From positions 1 to 64,000 of the forward strand of contig NW_026570478.1 in NCBI RefSeq assembly GCF_019649055.1: a stretch of 64,000 nt of DNA, given 5' to 3'. This document shows, piece by piece, positions 32,340-42,889 of this stretch (the first letter of the stretch is position 1; each line of letters begins with the position of its first letter). This DNA comes from Paramacrobiotus metropolitanus (taxonomy: Eukaryota > Tardigrada > Eutardigrada > Parachela > Macrobiotidae). A program made the translations under genes and the position numbers. Below the pieces are notes generated by a model that searched no databases, was not told the origin of the DNA, and saw nothing but the letters and a program-made list of their open reading frames with translations.

Positions 32340-33846
32340 CCCTTTTTTAATGTTACTGGTTTGTCACTGAAGTTGGCAATTACTGTACTTCCTATTCCAT
32401 TTTCAATAGATACTATGGTGTTCGCTACACCAACCAAGTGTTGTAACAAGATATTCTTTTGCCAGATGACAATCGCGTCTCCGTTATAGCTGTCAGGTAC
32501 AGTAAACTGCACGACTACACCGGTTTTCTTAGGGATTTTCATCTTTTTGCCGAGTTTAATGTGAGACTGCGACCAAGATACATCGGAATGTACAGGAACT
32601 GTAGCGGCTCTACCAAGTTATACCACAGAGTTTGTGTACGGGAAAACTGCACCCACGCAGCGTGTGCATGCCCGTGCATTCGCCTGCACAGTGAATGCAC
32701 ACACTCTGGGTACCGTTTTTCCGTGCACAAACTCTGTGGTATAACTTGGTGGAGCCGCTACAGTACTTTTGCTGAGTCACACTGATCTACAATATCAGGC
32801 GAGATGTTGAAAACAGAAGGTGTGTCGTCGTTAACGAATTCAGTAGTAGTATCGGTAGTTACTGTAACAGTATGATCAAGACTATTATTTGGCACAGTAA
32901 CGGTGACTGGTGGTGCTGGTTCTACTGAAGCTCGTAGAACCGCTTTGTGGTCATCGTTATTCGCGGTGCTATAGTTCGTGACCGTTGCTGTAGATCCGTC
33001 AGACGCGGAATCACTACAATTCGTACTCGTATTTGTAGGGAAAACATCAATACTCGTATCAGGTGCATTAATCGCTACTTGTGGTGCTGGTACTTCAGGT
33101 ACTACGACTTCTGGTATTTCAGGTATTCCTAGTAAGATACCCTTTGTACGGAGTAGTGTAAGAGTGAGGCCAATTTCGGTTATTACTTTGTAATGATTGA
33201 ACGCAGTTTGTGGGTAGTAGTTGTAATTTCTAGCCATACGATCTTGAATATCTTTTGGTAAAAACGACTTCTTTACTCTGTCTGGCTTTTCAAACATAAT
33301 TTGTTCGCGGTATAAATTAATACTGATTCTATGTTCTTTTAAAAAGTCAGCACCAAGGATTATAAATTCATTAGGGAGGCCGCAAACGATAAAGAATTTG
33401 TGTACGGTGTCTATTACTCCTACTTTTACAGTCGTACTAGTTGTGTATGTCTCCGGGCATTTAAATCGATCCGAAATAGTTGTGAAATGTAAATCAGATG
33501 CGCCTTTTGTTAAAATGAAAGAATTTAAGATTAATTTTTCTTGCTAAACTCTCGCTAATAATGCTGCAGCCTGCACCGGTATCGAAAAGTGTTCTGACCT
33601 CGTGGCCCTTTACTATGGTCGGTGCATAAGTAGGTGTGCACGTAATAGGCATATCGTAGCTTGCATACGGAGACGCTTTAATTTTTTCTATATCGATGCT
33701 GTATACATAGGTTACTGTTTGTTATCCGGGTCGTGCTTTTACTGCAAAATATTCTGACAGAGTCGTACTTTTGGTCGCATCTGCTATGGTATGTGGAGGT
33801 GGTAATACACCGTCTGTACCTCCTTTCCAGAACGGCATCATGCGTT
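32333..33846 (-). pseudogene. Gypsy protease and pol N-terminus
   Basis: Read leftwards from 33846, a frame opens right where gag ends (a TGATG-type overlap) and shows an in-frame TAA near 33719. It then shows an aspartic protease active site (TLFDTGAGCSII near 33580), the frame 33297-32758 with a Thr/Val-rich linker, the MITE at 32599-32763, and the frame 32542-32333. Gag-pol continuity is broken at 33846 by the giant element; the gag half is at 58449-60350. Confidence 0.7.
32599..32763. mobile_element. Small MITE, 165 bp
   Basis: Inverted repeats of about 45 bases (CTGTAGCGGCTC(T/C)ACCAAG, TTATACCACAGAGTTTGTG) with a near-palindromic centre around GTGTGCATGCCCGTGCA. Right flank TA, left flank AA. 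It interrupts the gypsy pol frame between 32542 and 32758. Ends resemble the element at 29806-30343. Confidence 0.8.
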
Positions 33847-33850
33847 TTCC

Positions 33851-34390
33851 TTAGGTGTTGTCCAGAAGGTTTCGCCCATTTCATCTGAACGAACACAAAG
33901 GTCACGAGCCAGTTCGACTGCAGGATCAGTACCCGGACGTACTAGCTCGGTTACAGAACCGTCCAGCGGAACTACAAAAAGTGGAAAAAGAGTAAGGTCA
34001 CCGACAAACAGCCCATCAGAAGCTGAGAAGAAAGGACAGCGGACCCAAAAGGTCACGACGAGTAAAGCACCACGGGCAAAACCACAGACACCGATTCCAG
34101 TGGGTAGTCAGAGTGTGCCACCCACGCCGTCGAACGCAGGACCAAAAGCGCTTCGATTTCCGAAATGCAGAAGTTTTACGGTCAAATATACCGGGACGGA
34201 CCATAAGGAACGGAAGGTCACGGCCAGGATAGTCGAGAAAGCAACAAATAAGGAAATCGATTCATACAATCCTTTAGCGGACAAATCAGTCAAAACCGAG
34301 ATCGGGGAAAAGGCGAAGACAGAAGTCAATGAGGCGTTACAGTTCATCCCCCGGAAGAACGTCATAACCCAAGAGTTCTCATTCAGATGA
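33851..34390 (+). CDS. Second half of the accessory ORF cut by insertion
   Basis: The frame is open from the left edge of the element without an ATG until far inside. It encodes a Ser/Thr/Pro/Lys-rich disordered part (SGKRVRSPTNSPSEAEKK), then a beta-rich segment (FPKCRSFTVKYTGTDHKERK) and ends IPRKNVITQEFSFR. The stop overlaps the next start (ATGA at 34387-34390). The matching 5' half is at 57210-58448. With a 4-bp target duplication the two halves join in the same frame. Function unknown. Confidence 0.6.
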   Translation, partial: LGVVQKVSPISSERTQRSRASSTAGSVPGRTSSVTEPSSGTTKSGKRVRSPTNSPSEAEKKGQRTQKVTTSKAPRAKPQTPIPVGSQSVPPTPSNAGPKALRFPKCRSFTVKYTGTDHKERKVTARIVEKATNKEIDSYNPLADKSVKTEIGEKAKTEVNEALQFIPRKNVITQEFSFR

Positions 34391-37050
34391 TGAAACACGT
34401 AGTGTCAAAGGTAGCGACCGAAGAAGATGCATGGATTCGAATTAAAGTGGGAACAAATGATGACCACTTGGCATATACATATACAGTGGACGGAAGGCTC
34501 CTGACAGCAGAAAGAATCCGCCCAAAATCGACGGCAGATCCTGACCCGAAAAAGCGAACAGCAGATGACTATGAGTCGATTTTGAAATATAATGATGCGA
34601 CGTGCAGGAAAACGACGTTTAAATTGGAATACGACGCCGATCCAGCGGAGATCATAACCGCGGTGATAGTTGATCAGATAACGGGAGACCCAATTCCTTT
34701 TGCACCATGGGATGCATCAGATGAAAGCGCTCGTAATGCTGACCAAAAAGCTCGCGACGAATTGTGGAACCTCATACCACCAAGCGATCGTCAAGATCCT
34801 AAAGCTCATAAGAACACAATGATCAGTATGATGCGTCATCGAGCGGAAATGGATGGAGCTCATCTCCGAATAACAAAAAATATGAGTGATGGATCATACA
34901 AAACAGGGTTTTATGATGAGAAACTCAATCACCTATGGGAGATAGTGACACAACCACCAAAGGTGCCGACAGCTCATCTGGAAATAAACCCGGCACAAGA
35001 AAGTGGAGCCGGAGAGATGGCAGAGGCCTCCGTAGCCGAAGCGGCAGGAACGGAGAGTACCCAGCGACCATCGAAACAAGATGATCCAGAAGAAGAAGAA
35101 GGTGAAGGGGATTCGACGGAAGAATCGACCGACGAAGATGAAGACGACGACATAGCCGAGGACGACAACGTTTCTCCAAAAGTTGTTGTTAAACCAAGTA
35201 AAGCGCCCAAACTGGAACAAGCCATGAAGCGTGAAAAAGTTAACACAGGTGACTTCCTGAAGAAACGAAAGGAAGAAGAAGAAAAAAGGAAAAAGAGCGG
35301 CGATGACAGCGAGGATCCAAGCACCGGGAAAAAGAAAGCGGAGAAAAAGAAAAAGGATAAACCGTCTTCTCCCGATGTCGAAATCCTGAACGAGTCTGTT
35401 GCCGAAGTTGCAGAAAGGTCATCGACACCTACAACTTCAAAGAAATATGTGATTGAATCGGCTACATCAAAATCAAAGGTCACCGTGCCCGAGTCGCTTC
35501 CACAAAAGGGAAAGAACATAGCTGTGAAACAGCTTGTCCCAGTTGTAATCTCGGCATCCACTATAAAGGAGCGCAAGGAGAAAGGAAAGCGTGACAAGGC
35601 AAAACGAGAGACGTCTCGTGAATCGGAAGCGTCGGAAGTGAGCCTACCAAGCACTTCAACGGTTAGCACAAGGTCATAACCGGAACATAAAACGGCCCGC
35701 TCAAGAAGCCTAGCGGAGGCTTTTTATAAAGGGAAGAAAGCAAAGAGTGAACCGGCAAAATCGAAAAAGAAAGGGAAGGAGGCCACTAAAATAGATGCAC
35801 TGGCAATGGCTACTTACACCGCACCAGACGGTGAGAGCGAGCTCGATTTCTCGGGAGACGAAGAGAAATTCGATGACCCTGATAATGACAACATGACCAC
35901 AATAGATGAAATCGTTGATGCGTACGACGGTGCTGAGAAAAATTTTACGCGGACAAGAACGGCACCGGTAACAGCGAAATTTAGAACGGGCCTGAAGAAG
36001 TATTTGAAAGAGAAACGCCGCAGTTTCACCAAACAGAAATTTGACGTAGTATTGGAATATGCGCGGAACGCGGGAAAACTCATTCAGAGACATCCGAACT
36101 TCGCTTATAGGGCCAAGCTCTTCAGACCAGCAAGTTCAGATAAGGCGCTGACAACTCCAAACGAGGACACCCAAATGCGAGTCGAAAGAGCAATCGCGGG
36201 GATGACAAGCCCGCTGGGATCTACGTGCCATAGGATCAGCCAATACATCAACGCTGTTTGGAATGACGGAAAAGGAGTGATAAAGGAACTTGACACGGCT
36301 ACCGAACGCGTATTACCGCGGATGATAAAACAGAATATCATTTCAACAACGAACGCACACAAAGGACTACCGATCCGATATACGCGAGTTGGTCTAATAC
36401 CGCCAGAAAGGCAGACCTACTGTTATATGTCCGACAGCCAGGACATGGAAAAAGTTGTTGTTACGTTAAGTGGAGACCCCTCGACTTCTATACTGAATCA
36501 AATCGCACAGAAGACGGCCGAAGAGGAAGCCGCTCGGAAAAAGGCACAGACTTCGAGAAGGTCGAAAGTGAAAGGACCAATGGATGAGGAATCAGAAGAA
36601 AGTGATGACGATACTATGACACAGACGCCCCTTGAACCGGCGAAGGATGACCAGCCTAAAGGTCAAGGAACAGCCGGAACTCAAACGAAAGGTCACGAGA
36701 CTCCGCGAAAAGGGACGAAAGAAAAGGTCATGCTCCCAATGGGGAAAGCGGCGGCGGAAGCAGCAGCAGCTTCCGCGCGTCAGGTGTTTCAGAGGTCATT
36801 GTTCGTCCCATTAAAGGACGTTTTCGAGAAGGAACGATCAAAGTCGGCGGGCGAACTGGGAGGTCATGTGACTCTACCGCAGGAAGAGAAAACAGTTGAA
36901 CCGAAATCGGCTCAATCATCATCCGGGTCAGTAGGAAAGTTGACAATTGATGAGAAACGGACCCAAGAAACGGACCCAACGGACTCGGCAAAACCCCCCC
37001 AGAAAACGGAACCAAAGAGACGACAGATTATTCACTCGGAGCACCGTTAG
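34387..37050 (+). CDS. Large acidic/basic accessory protein with LPIRYT motif, one in-frame stop
   Basis: Two frames, 34387-35679 and 35806-37050, are in the same phase and separated by a single TAA at 35677-35679, one transition from a Gln codon. The first part is globular (EDAWIRIKVGTNDDHLAYTY; PIPFAPWDASDESARNAD), then acidic (DEDEDDDIAEDDN), then a Lys/Glu coiled region. The second part has helices (FDVVLEYARNAGKLIQRHP) and the TTNAHKGLPIRYTRVG motif shared with the minus-strand relative, then a disordered Lys/Glu/Pro tail. Length about 888 codons. The ATG overlaps the previous stop, suggesting coupled translation or a frameshift relic. No enzyme motif found. Confidence 0.6.
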
Positions 37051-37052
37051 AT

Positions 37053-37559
37053 GTGAATAATCGGACATGGAACGAAGTCCAAACTGCGCTACAGATTATT
37101 CGAGAAAAAGAAATGCTCGGTACGGATCTGAAAAGACAAGTCGCAGTAAACTCGAACGGAAGATCGTCACTAAACATGACTGAACGAGTCTTGAAACGGG
37201 CATATAAGGAAGAACGATTGGGATGTAAATATAACAAAGATAACAACAAGGTTATTTACTACCTCCCGAAACAGGGCCAGGAACGCACGCCCAGACTGAA
37301 AATGGAACTGGAGGCCTGGAAGATGGCCATTACAGATGTGGCTCTGGACGCCATTGGTGGTACCAACGGAGCGTCATGGGGCGACCTTTCAAATTTCATG
37401 GCTGTCCATTATGAATTGGGAGAATTGAATATTGAAAACGATAAAGAATGGATCAAGAATGCCGTAGAAGCATTGATTGCAGATGAAGTGCTCCATATCA
37501 AACAGGACGGCCGAGTTGACTTCAAACCATATCAACCGCCGGCAAAGGAGTCTGAATGA
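37053..37559 (+). CDS. Linker-histone-like winged-helix protein or domain
   Basis: The frame, open upstream of 37053 with no stop back to the C7 run at 36994-37000, encodes two winged-helix-like units. The second (GASWGDLSNFMAVHYELGEL, then KNAVEALIADEVLHIKQDGR) has the length and helix-helix-helix-wing pattern of the globular domain of linker histone H1/H5. The first (VQTALQIIREKEMLGTDLKR, then LKRAYKEERLGCKYNK) may be another. It lies one frame away from the preceding ORF; a single-base change at the C7 run, or programmed slippage, would fuse them. DNA binding or nucleosome-like packaging is inference. Confidence 0.5.
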   Translation: MNNRTWNEVQTALQIIREKEMLGTDLKRQVAVNSNGRSSLNMTERVLKRAYKEERLGCKYNKDNNKVIYYLPKQGQERTPRLKMELEAWKMAITDVALDAIGGTNGASWGDLSNFMAVHYELGELNIENDKEWIKNAVEALIADEVLHIKQDGRVDFKPYQPPAKESE

Positions 37560-37917
37560 ATGGGACGCGTGTAATATGCAGCAAGTAATGAACCCTGCAT
37601 ATTACAGAAAAAGCATAAAATAGTTAAAAACGAAAGAGAAAAGTTTTACGGAAAATTAAGAGTGAAAAGGTCAACTCCAGAAGTAGCGACGATAAGACTA
37701 GCAGAAAAGGTCACAATAGTCAGATAGTGCTGATAACGTGAGAAAGGTCACCACGTTACAGTGATAGAATGGGCAAAAGGAGCTAGGAAAGTCTCAGCTC
37801 AGTAACGGAATAGGCGTAAAAATGATAGAAAGCCTTGAAAGTCGATAGGAACGGAAAGGATTTACGCGGAAAGGTTATTATGTTGGATTGTTTTAATTGC
37901 AGATTCGAAACGAAAAA
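37560..37917 (+). promoter_or_regulatory. Intergenic segment ending in a 3' splice site
   Basis: No ORF. It contains GAAAAGGTCA-type words at about 37667, 37702 and 37744. It ends with a pyrimidine-rich tract and acceptor GTTTTAATTGCAG (AG at 37901-37902), 15 bases before the ATG at 37918. This suggests that the zinc/RS ORF is translated from a spliced subgenomic RNA. Confidence 0.55.
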
Positions 37918-38823
37918 ATGGCACAAAAAGGTCAAGCCACTCCTAAAGGCTCAAGAACGGCATCAGAAATAGACAGATCTACGGGCTATAACCCAAAGTG
38001 TCCGGACTGTCTACGGAACAACAGAAAGGTCGACAAGAAATTCCCTTGCTACACATGCCTTCACAAGTTAGGTGATCCACATATCGTCTCACTTGTTTGG
38101 ATCACGGAAGCCAAACGCGGGAACTTGGACGTTTTTCGAAACCTCATCAGTGCGAGGAATTATGGCAGCATCCCAGTAGATGAGCGAATGCTACTCGAGG
38201 ATCGTTACCGGGAAGCGATCCAGAACAAAGAAAGCGGCTGGGATGAGACTTTGGAGCCGTTGAAAGGCCCCCAGACAGACGCATATCGAAAGAAGTTCGA
38301 GGCTGATCAGGAGAAGATGCGACTCCAGAAATTAGAAGATGAACTCCGTGCGAAGATTTATGCGGAGAACAAAAGAGCAAGCGAACAGGCCGCACGAGAG
38401 ACGCTGTCCAGTTCGTCGAGTTCAGCTGTACCTACAGCCAGCCTTAATGAAGACGAAGTGCAGCTGATACGTCAGTCTCTCATCATTCAAATCGACACGT
38501 TAACGAATGACCCGGCCGCTATGCCACAGGACTTATTCGACGCGCTGTTACGGGAAAAGCTAAGATTACAGAAAGGTTTTGCACCAGCGCCATACATAAA
38601 AAAGGCAGTCGAAGAACGTATGGAAGAGTTGCGCAAATCCCGTCAAACCGAAAGTAATGTCCTACAAGCGCTCAGAAGTTTTAAACGGGATGAAGGCTCT
38701 ATACGACCTCGATCGCCTCCGCATAGAGAAAGGTCACGCGGACATTCACGTGAACATGAGCGGACCTCTGAAAGACGAAGCGAAAGGTCACGCGAATACT
38801 CTCGTGAACGGACACGGGATTAG
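37918..38823 (+). CDS. Zinc-binding RS-repeat protein
   Basis: The ATG at 37918 follows a splice acceptor. The N-terminus carries a four-cysteine cluster (CPDCLRNNRKVDKKFPCYTC, then LHKLGDPH). The middle is helical (KMRLQKLEDELRAKIYAENK). The C-terminus is an Arg/Ser/Glu-repeat (RERSRGHSREHERTSERRSE, continuing to RERTRD), like RS domains of splicing factors. In the DNA the RS region is built of repeated AAAGGTCACGCG units. A role in regulating splicing or nuclear retention of the element RNA is plausible for a spliced retroelement but unproven. Later frames (38981-39709) continue with similar composition after frame changes, so the protein may once have been longer. Confidence 0.55.
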   Translation: MAQKGQATPKGSRTASEIDRSTGYNPKCPDCLRNNRKVDKKFPCYTCLHKLGDPHIVSLVWITEAKRGNLDVFRNLISARNYGSIPVDERMLLEDRYREAIQNKESGWDETLEPLKGPQTDAYRKKFEADQEKMRLQKLEDELRAKIYAENKRASEQAARETLSSSSSSAVPTASLNEDEVQLIRQSLIIQIDTLTNDPAAMPQDLFDALLREKLRLQKGFAPAPYIKKAVEERMEELRKSRQTESNVLQALRSFKRDEGSIRPRSPPHRERSRGHSREHERTSERRSERSREYSRERTRD

Positions 38824-40621
38824 CGTAGCGAAAGGTCACGCGAGCGTTCCCGCGACAGAGATTACCGTGGCGGAAGAGGATGGGTACGTCATGGAAATGA
38901 AATAACGGAGACTAGCATTCAACGGAAAATTGATACAGCAAGGATTTTGACTGCAACAACAGGACGGGAAAAGCAACGGCGTGCGGAGGCATTCCGCACA
39001 GAGCCTGAAAAGGAAGGTCATCAGGTGCCGTTGGGAGTCCCATTCCGTAACCGCAATGTTCGAATGTCAACACCTGAAAGGTCATGGGACAAGAGACGCG
39101 AACGTACGCGGAACCGAACGCCAGACCCACAGGATAAAAGATGGCAGGAGAGCTAAGTACTATGCTAGCTTCGAATCCGGCGCAAGCAAAAGGTCATCGA
39201 GCGCGGAACGGGAAGATTCACCCCCAAAGCACCAGCGAATGGAGTCAACGGTCCATGTGGTGGATCCCATCATAAGTGCCGCTCAGACCAGTTCAGTTGT
39301 CGAAGCGTCTCAAGAAAATGTGACTCATCGACGAAATGTAATTCTCGACAGCGACCCTCAACCGGCTTCATCGGCGAGTAATGAACCGCCGCAGCGGGAA
39401 CTTGAGGAACGACGCGAACAAGAAGTTCAGCGTGAAGCGGACAGCCGTCGCGTCAATGAACGACGAACGATTTCCCGATTTAATAACCGACACCCCGACA
39501 TAATTGATATGGAATATAATATGAACGATATCGACGAACAAACGGTGGAAATTTGTCGATACTTCGGCATCGAGAATGATTCGGTCGAAGCTAATAAAAT
39601 TGGCACAAATTTGAATCAGCTGCACCAATTTTTACTCGATTCTGGGTACGCGAGAGAGATTAAGAGGGGAGTGGAAGAAGGAACTTTCCGTCGGTTACAT
39701 TCCTCGTGACTCTGCGCGAGATTGTTATCTCCCCATCCGACGAAATGGTTTACACAGTTTGGTGGACTTGAGCTTATTAGACGTGCCATTGGACACGACT
39801 GACCCTGTCGGGATGACACAATTCTATCACACAGACTATGATGAACGACAGGAATATGTGGCTCAGTTCGTTTTACGGCATGTGAATCCGGCCTTCTAGT
39901 TGCTTGCAGAGCATCGATCGGATTACAGGTGGATCCGAAAGACTATGCCGCAAAAAGGATGGGGCAAAAGGTCTTTGCTGCGAGACTGGCGCATTATAAG
40001 ACACAGAACCAGTTGGTGTCTAATACAATGAAGGACGATATCCCGCCATTTTTCCGACCTCATGTCATTAAGTTGGGAGAGCCTATGGAACATGTTGGAA
40101 TAGCCCACACGGCTTGGAAGGCGTTAAAGAAGTGTGGGACACGAATGGAAAAGGGTAACCTTACACGGCGCCATGCCTCCCAAGTGGAAGAGCGAATTAA
40201 CCGGATTAAAGATACCATGGGAAGCGACTATGTGGAACCAGTGGACGGAGTAGACGTCTACGTTAACGAATTTCTGGTCAACAAAGGCGACCGACGCCCA
40301 GAACGCGCTCCTAACCAAATAGGACGACGCGGCTTGCGAAACCAGCAGCTTCGCGAAAATCTCGCCGATGTACAGCGTCGGTAAGCGGATGACCCTAATA
40401 ACCGAAGACTGCGGTTGGAAGAAAATGACGCACGCCATCGAGTCGAGGCGGTTAGACGCAGTCGCCAAGGGAAAGGTCGTGGTCAGCGTGCAGTTGACCC
40501 AGAAAAGGTCATGGCAGTTGATTCAACGGAACCAGTTGACCGTACGTCCGACCGTAATCAACCGGAAAGTACCAAGAAGCGCCCGCCGAAAGACGGCGAG
40601 GAGGATTCAAATGAAATGGAA
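38824..40621 (+). pseudogene. Broken continuation of the RS-type ORF
   Basis: Frames 38981-39709 and 39929-40384 plus the open stretch between them (about 39690-39897) give protein-like text in alternating frames: a Ser/Arg/Glu-rich part, then a helical domain (FGIENDSVEANKIGTNLNQL), then TDYDERQEYVAQFVLRHVNP, then a basic C-terminus (RRGLRNQQLRENLADVQRR). One stop near 39897 and frame changes near 39700 and 39925 separate them. I read one degenerate gene of unknown function. Confidence 0.45.
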
Positions 40622-40740
40622 TAGTGTTGATCGTTAGGATCACACTATTAAAAGGACGTCTACGGCATTTGTCGGTGCGTCACAAAAATGAAACATGGTG
40701 TTGTATATGAGGGCGACATGACATATTATTATAAACTGTA

Positions 40741-40767
40741 TTCGTGTATTTGTTGTTTTCAGCGTTT
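40741..40767 (+). promoter_or_regulatory. 3' splice site before the structured tail
   Basis: TATTTGTTGTTTTCAG (AG at 40761-40762) is a strong acceptor. The next ATG (40768) opens only a seven-codon frame beginning MAQ, like the zinc/RS ORF. It would define a third spliced RNA that carries mainly the hairpin repeats. Confidence 0.45.
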
Positions 40768-40810
40768 ATGGCACAGAACCGCAAAGGATAAAGAAATCAT
40801 GTGGAGTAGC

Positions 40811-41280
40811 GATGGGGGTTAAAATTGATTCGGTCTACAAAGCCGGCCCCAAGGGAGTAGTTACGGCAGTTAGCCGGCTCTCCTCTTTAAGCGACTCAAT
40901 GTTACAAATCGGCAAGAGAGACTACGGTTATCAAGCCGGATCTCTTGAAGACGAAAGGGGGCCACAAGCGGCGAAAAAGAGAAAGACAACAGGTGGAAAT
41001 ATTAATGGGGTTGAATTTGATTCGGTCTATTAGCCGGCCCCATCGGAGATGCTACGGTAAACTATGCCGGCCATCTCTCTATACGATTCAGTGTCAAAAC
41101 TTAACGAGAGAACTAACGGTAATCAAGCCGGATCTCTCGTACGGAAGCTGGGCCACAAGCGGCGAACAAGAGTAAAAGATTTCATGTGGAAGCGTCATGG
41201 GGTAAATTTAATGCGGTAGTTAGCCGGCCCCATCAGAGATGTTACGGTAAACTCTGCCGGCACTCTGGCCGCTCGAGGCA
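40811..41280 (+). repeat. Tandem 190-base structured module, about 2.4 copies
   Basis: Copies start near 40811, 41007 and 41198 with TGGGGTTRAATTTGATTCGG. The first two end with GGGCCACAAGCGGCGAA. Each copy contains one or two hairpins of the type stem-(C)UACGG-loop-GCCGG-stem: 40854-40883, 40914-40946, 41046-41077, 41105-41139 and 41234-41267. The outer stems differ in sequence between copies but stay paired. No ORF. A related hairpin stands at 43116-43149 in the Gag leader. Confidence 0.75.
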
Positions 41281-42889
41281 TATTGAAGTTGGATGTGCGA
41301 CGGAAAGGTCAACTTGAAAGTTTTACCAGGGAGGCAAGCAAAGTGCTTGAAAGTCGGCAAAAATCGGCTAAGTTCCTCCATGACCTATAATGGAAATTTG
41401 AAGTGAAGATGGATGACCTTTGGAATCACTATTACCCAACAGAGTCATTGTATTGAACTTCAAGTCGCATGACCTTTTAGGACCATTAACCCAAAACGAG
41501 CCGCACATCTCAACGGATCATCTCAATAAAGGATGACCTTTACCAGGGTGGAAGCGAACTACGCTTGTCTTCATTGACGTCCCTCCATGACCTTTATGGA
41601 TCTCATTTTTAAGTCGTACAATTGATACGCACCTTATTCCAAAGAATGAAGCAGTATTCTTAAGTCGTATTCGATACGCACCTGATTCTCAAGCGGATTG
41701 TGATGAAAGTCGCATTACGGATGCGCGAAATTGCTCAACGGAGCGGAATGGGCCAATGTGCGGAAAACGGTGGACAAAACCTGTGACCTTTACGAGTCAG
41801 AAATGGAGGATCCTTGTCTACATTTTGATTAATACTTTTGTTGATCTGTTTAACTGTTGATTTGATAATATTTTTATAATTGGATCTCTTTATTCACATC
41901 GTATTAAATGGAATTGTGCCTTATGGAATTGATGTGATATGATAAATGGAATAAGAGGATTTGATGTTTTTGAGCACGCACAGACACCGGCGACCGTCGT
42001 CTTTTCGTGGATTCGGGAGTGTGTTGAGCCTCACAGGAGCTCGGCATCCCCCCAGAGGCATGTGAGACGAGGGCTCACTAGCGTTCACGCCTGTGGCGCT
42101 AGGCGCTACGCCATGGATTACGGTCTGTGTTGTGTCTCGCTTCTGATTGGTTGACGGCTATAGCCGTTCATTGTGGTCTGTTTTGTGGGCGCGGCATAGC
42201 ACGTGCTGCACAGTGTGGAATTGGCTCCACGTTTTACGATCGAGCTGCGCCGATCACTTGTTGATTTTCTGTGCTCCAGACTTTCAATATTATTAAAAGT
42301 CAGCTATGCGCGGTGCGACGTTTTGTGTTTCCGCATAGTTCGCTACACTTATCGCGTAGCTCACTCCACAGGATAGATCCCGTTTTCTGTCTCTGTCTCT
42401 GGATCCATTCTGGATCTAGCATTAGAGTCCGAAACGAAATCGATTCACTCAACTCATTAACGGCTATATGTGCCGGGTGTTCTACGGATCGTTTTATCGG
42501 ACCGGATAAAGTACAGGTGATGTGAAAATGGATGTGATCTGCTGGTGTGCAGTTTTCCTTGTGAATCTTCCATTACAGAGAATAAGATGTTTTGAGCTGA
42601 TATTTGAAGTGAGATTCTTCTTTGCCTTATTTTTGTTTTCCTTTCATAAGTACTTGCAGGGCGGATTTTTGTGTTTGATATGCCTTGCATTCTGTGATAA
42701 TTAAGAAACTTCAATGATTATTTTTGAATTTTCCACGCCACTAGTGTTTGTGGTTTTATAAGACTGAATAAAATGCAAAAGCTGTTGTCCTTTTCACCGA
42801 AGACGTTTTCATAACATATGTTGTTACGCACACCACAAGCGGTACAACTCCATCGGAACGCGGATTTTCAGCTTTGGTTTTCGGTACAG
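41281..42889 (+). other. Non-coding region, candidate internal LTR
   Basis: No ORF of protein-like composition. The word TGACCTTT appears repeatedly on this strand (about 41370-41800). AATAAAGG at 41525-41532 and AATAAAA at 42765-42771 are possible polyadenylation signals; TATTAAAAG near 42291 and CTGATTGGTTG near 42143 could be promoter elements. When the element is viewed as a circle this segment lies between the last gene and the Gag leader, where a single LTR would be expected. No repeat partner exists in this copy, so LTR limits cannot be set. Confidence 0.4.

Noticed and set aside
34974-35669. Minus-strand 231-codon ORF rich in Ser and Phe
   Set aside because: It is the antisense shadow of the acidic/Lys-rich coding sequence on the plus strand; composition mirrors GAA/AAG codons.
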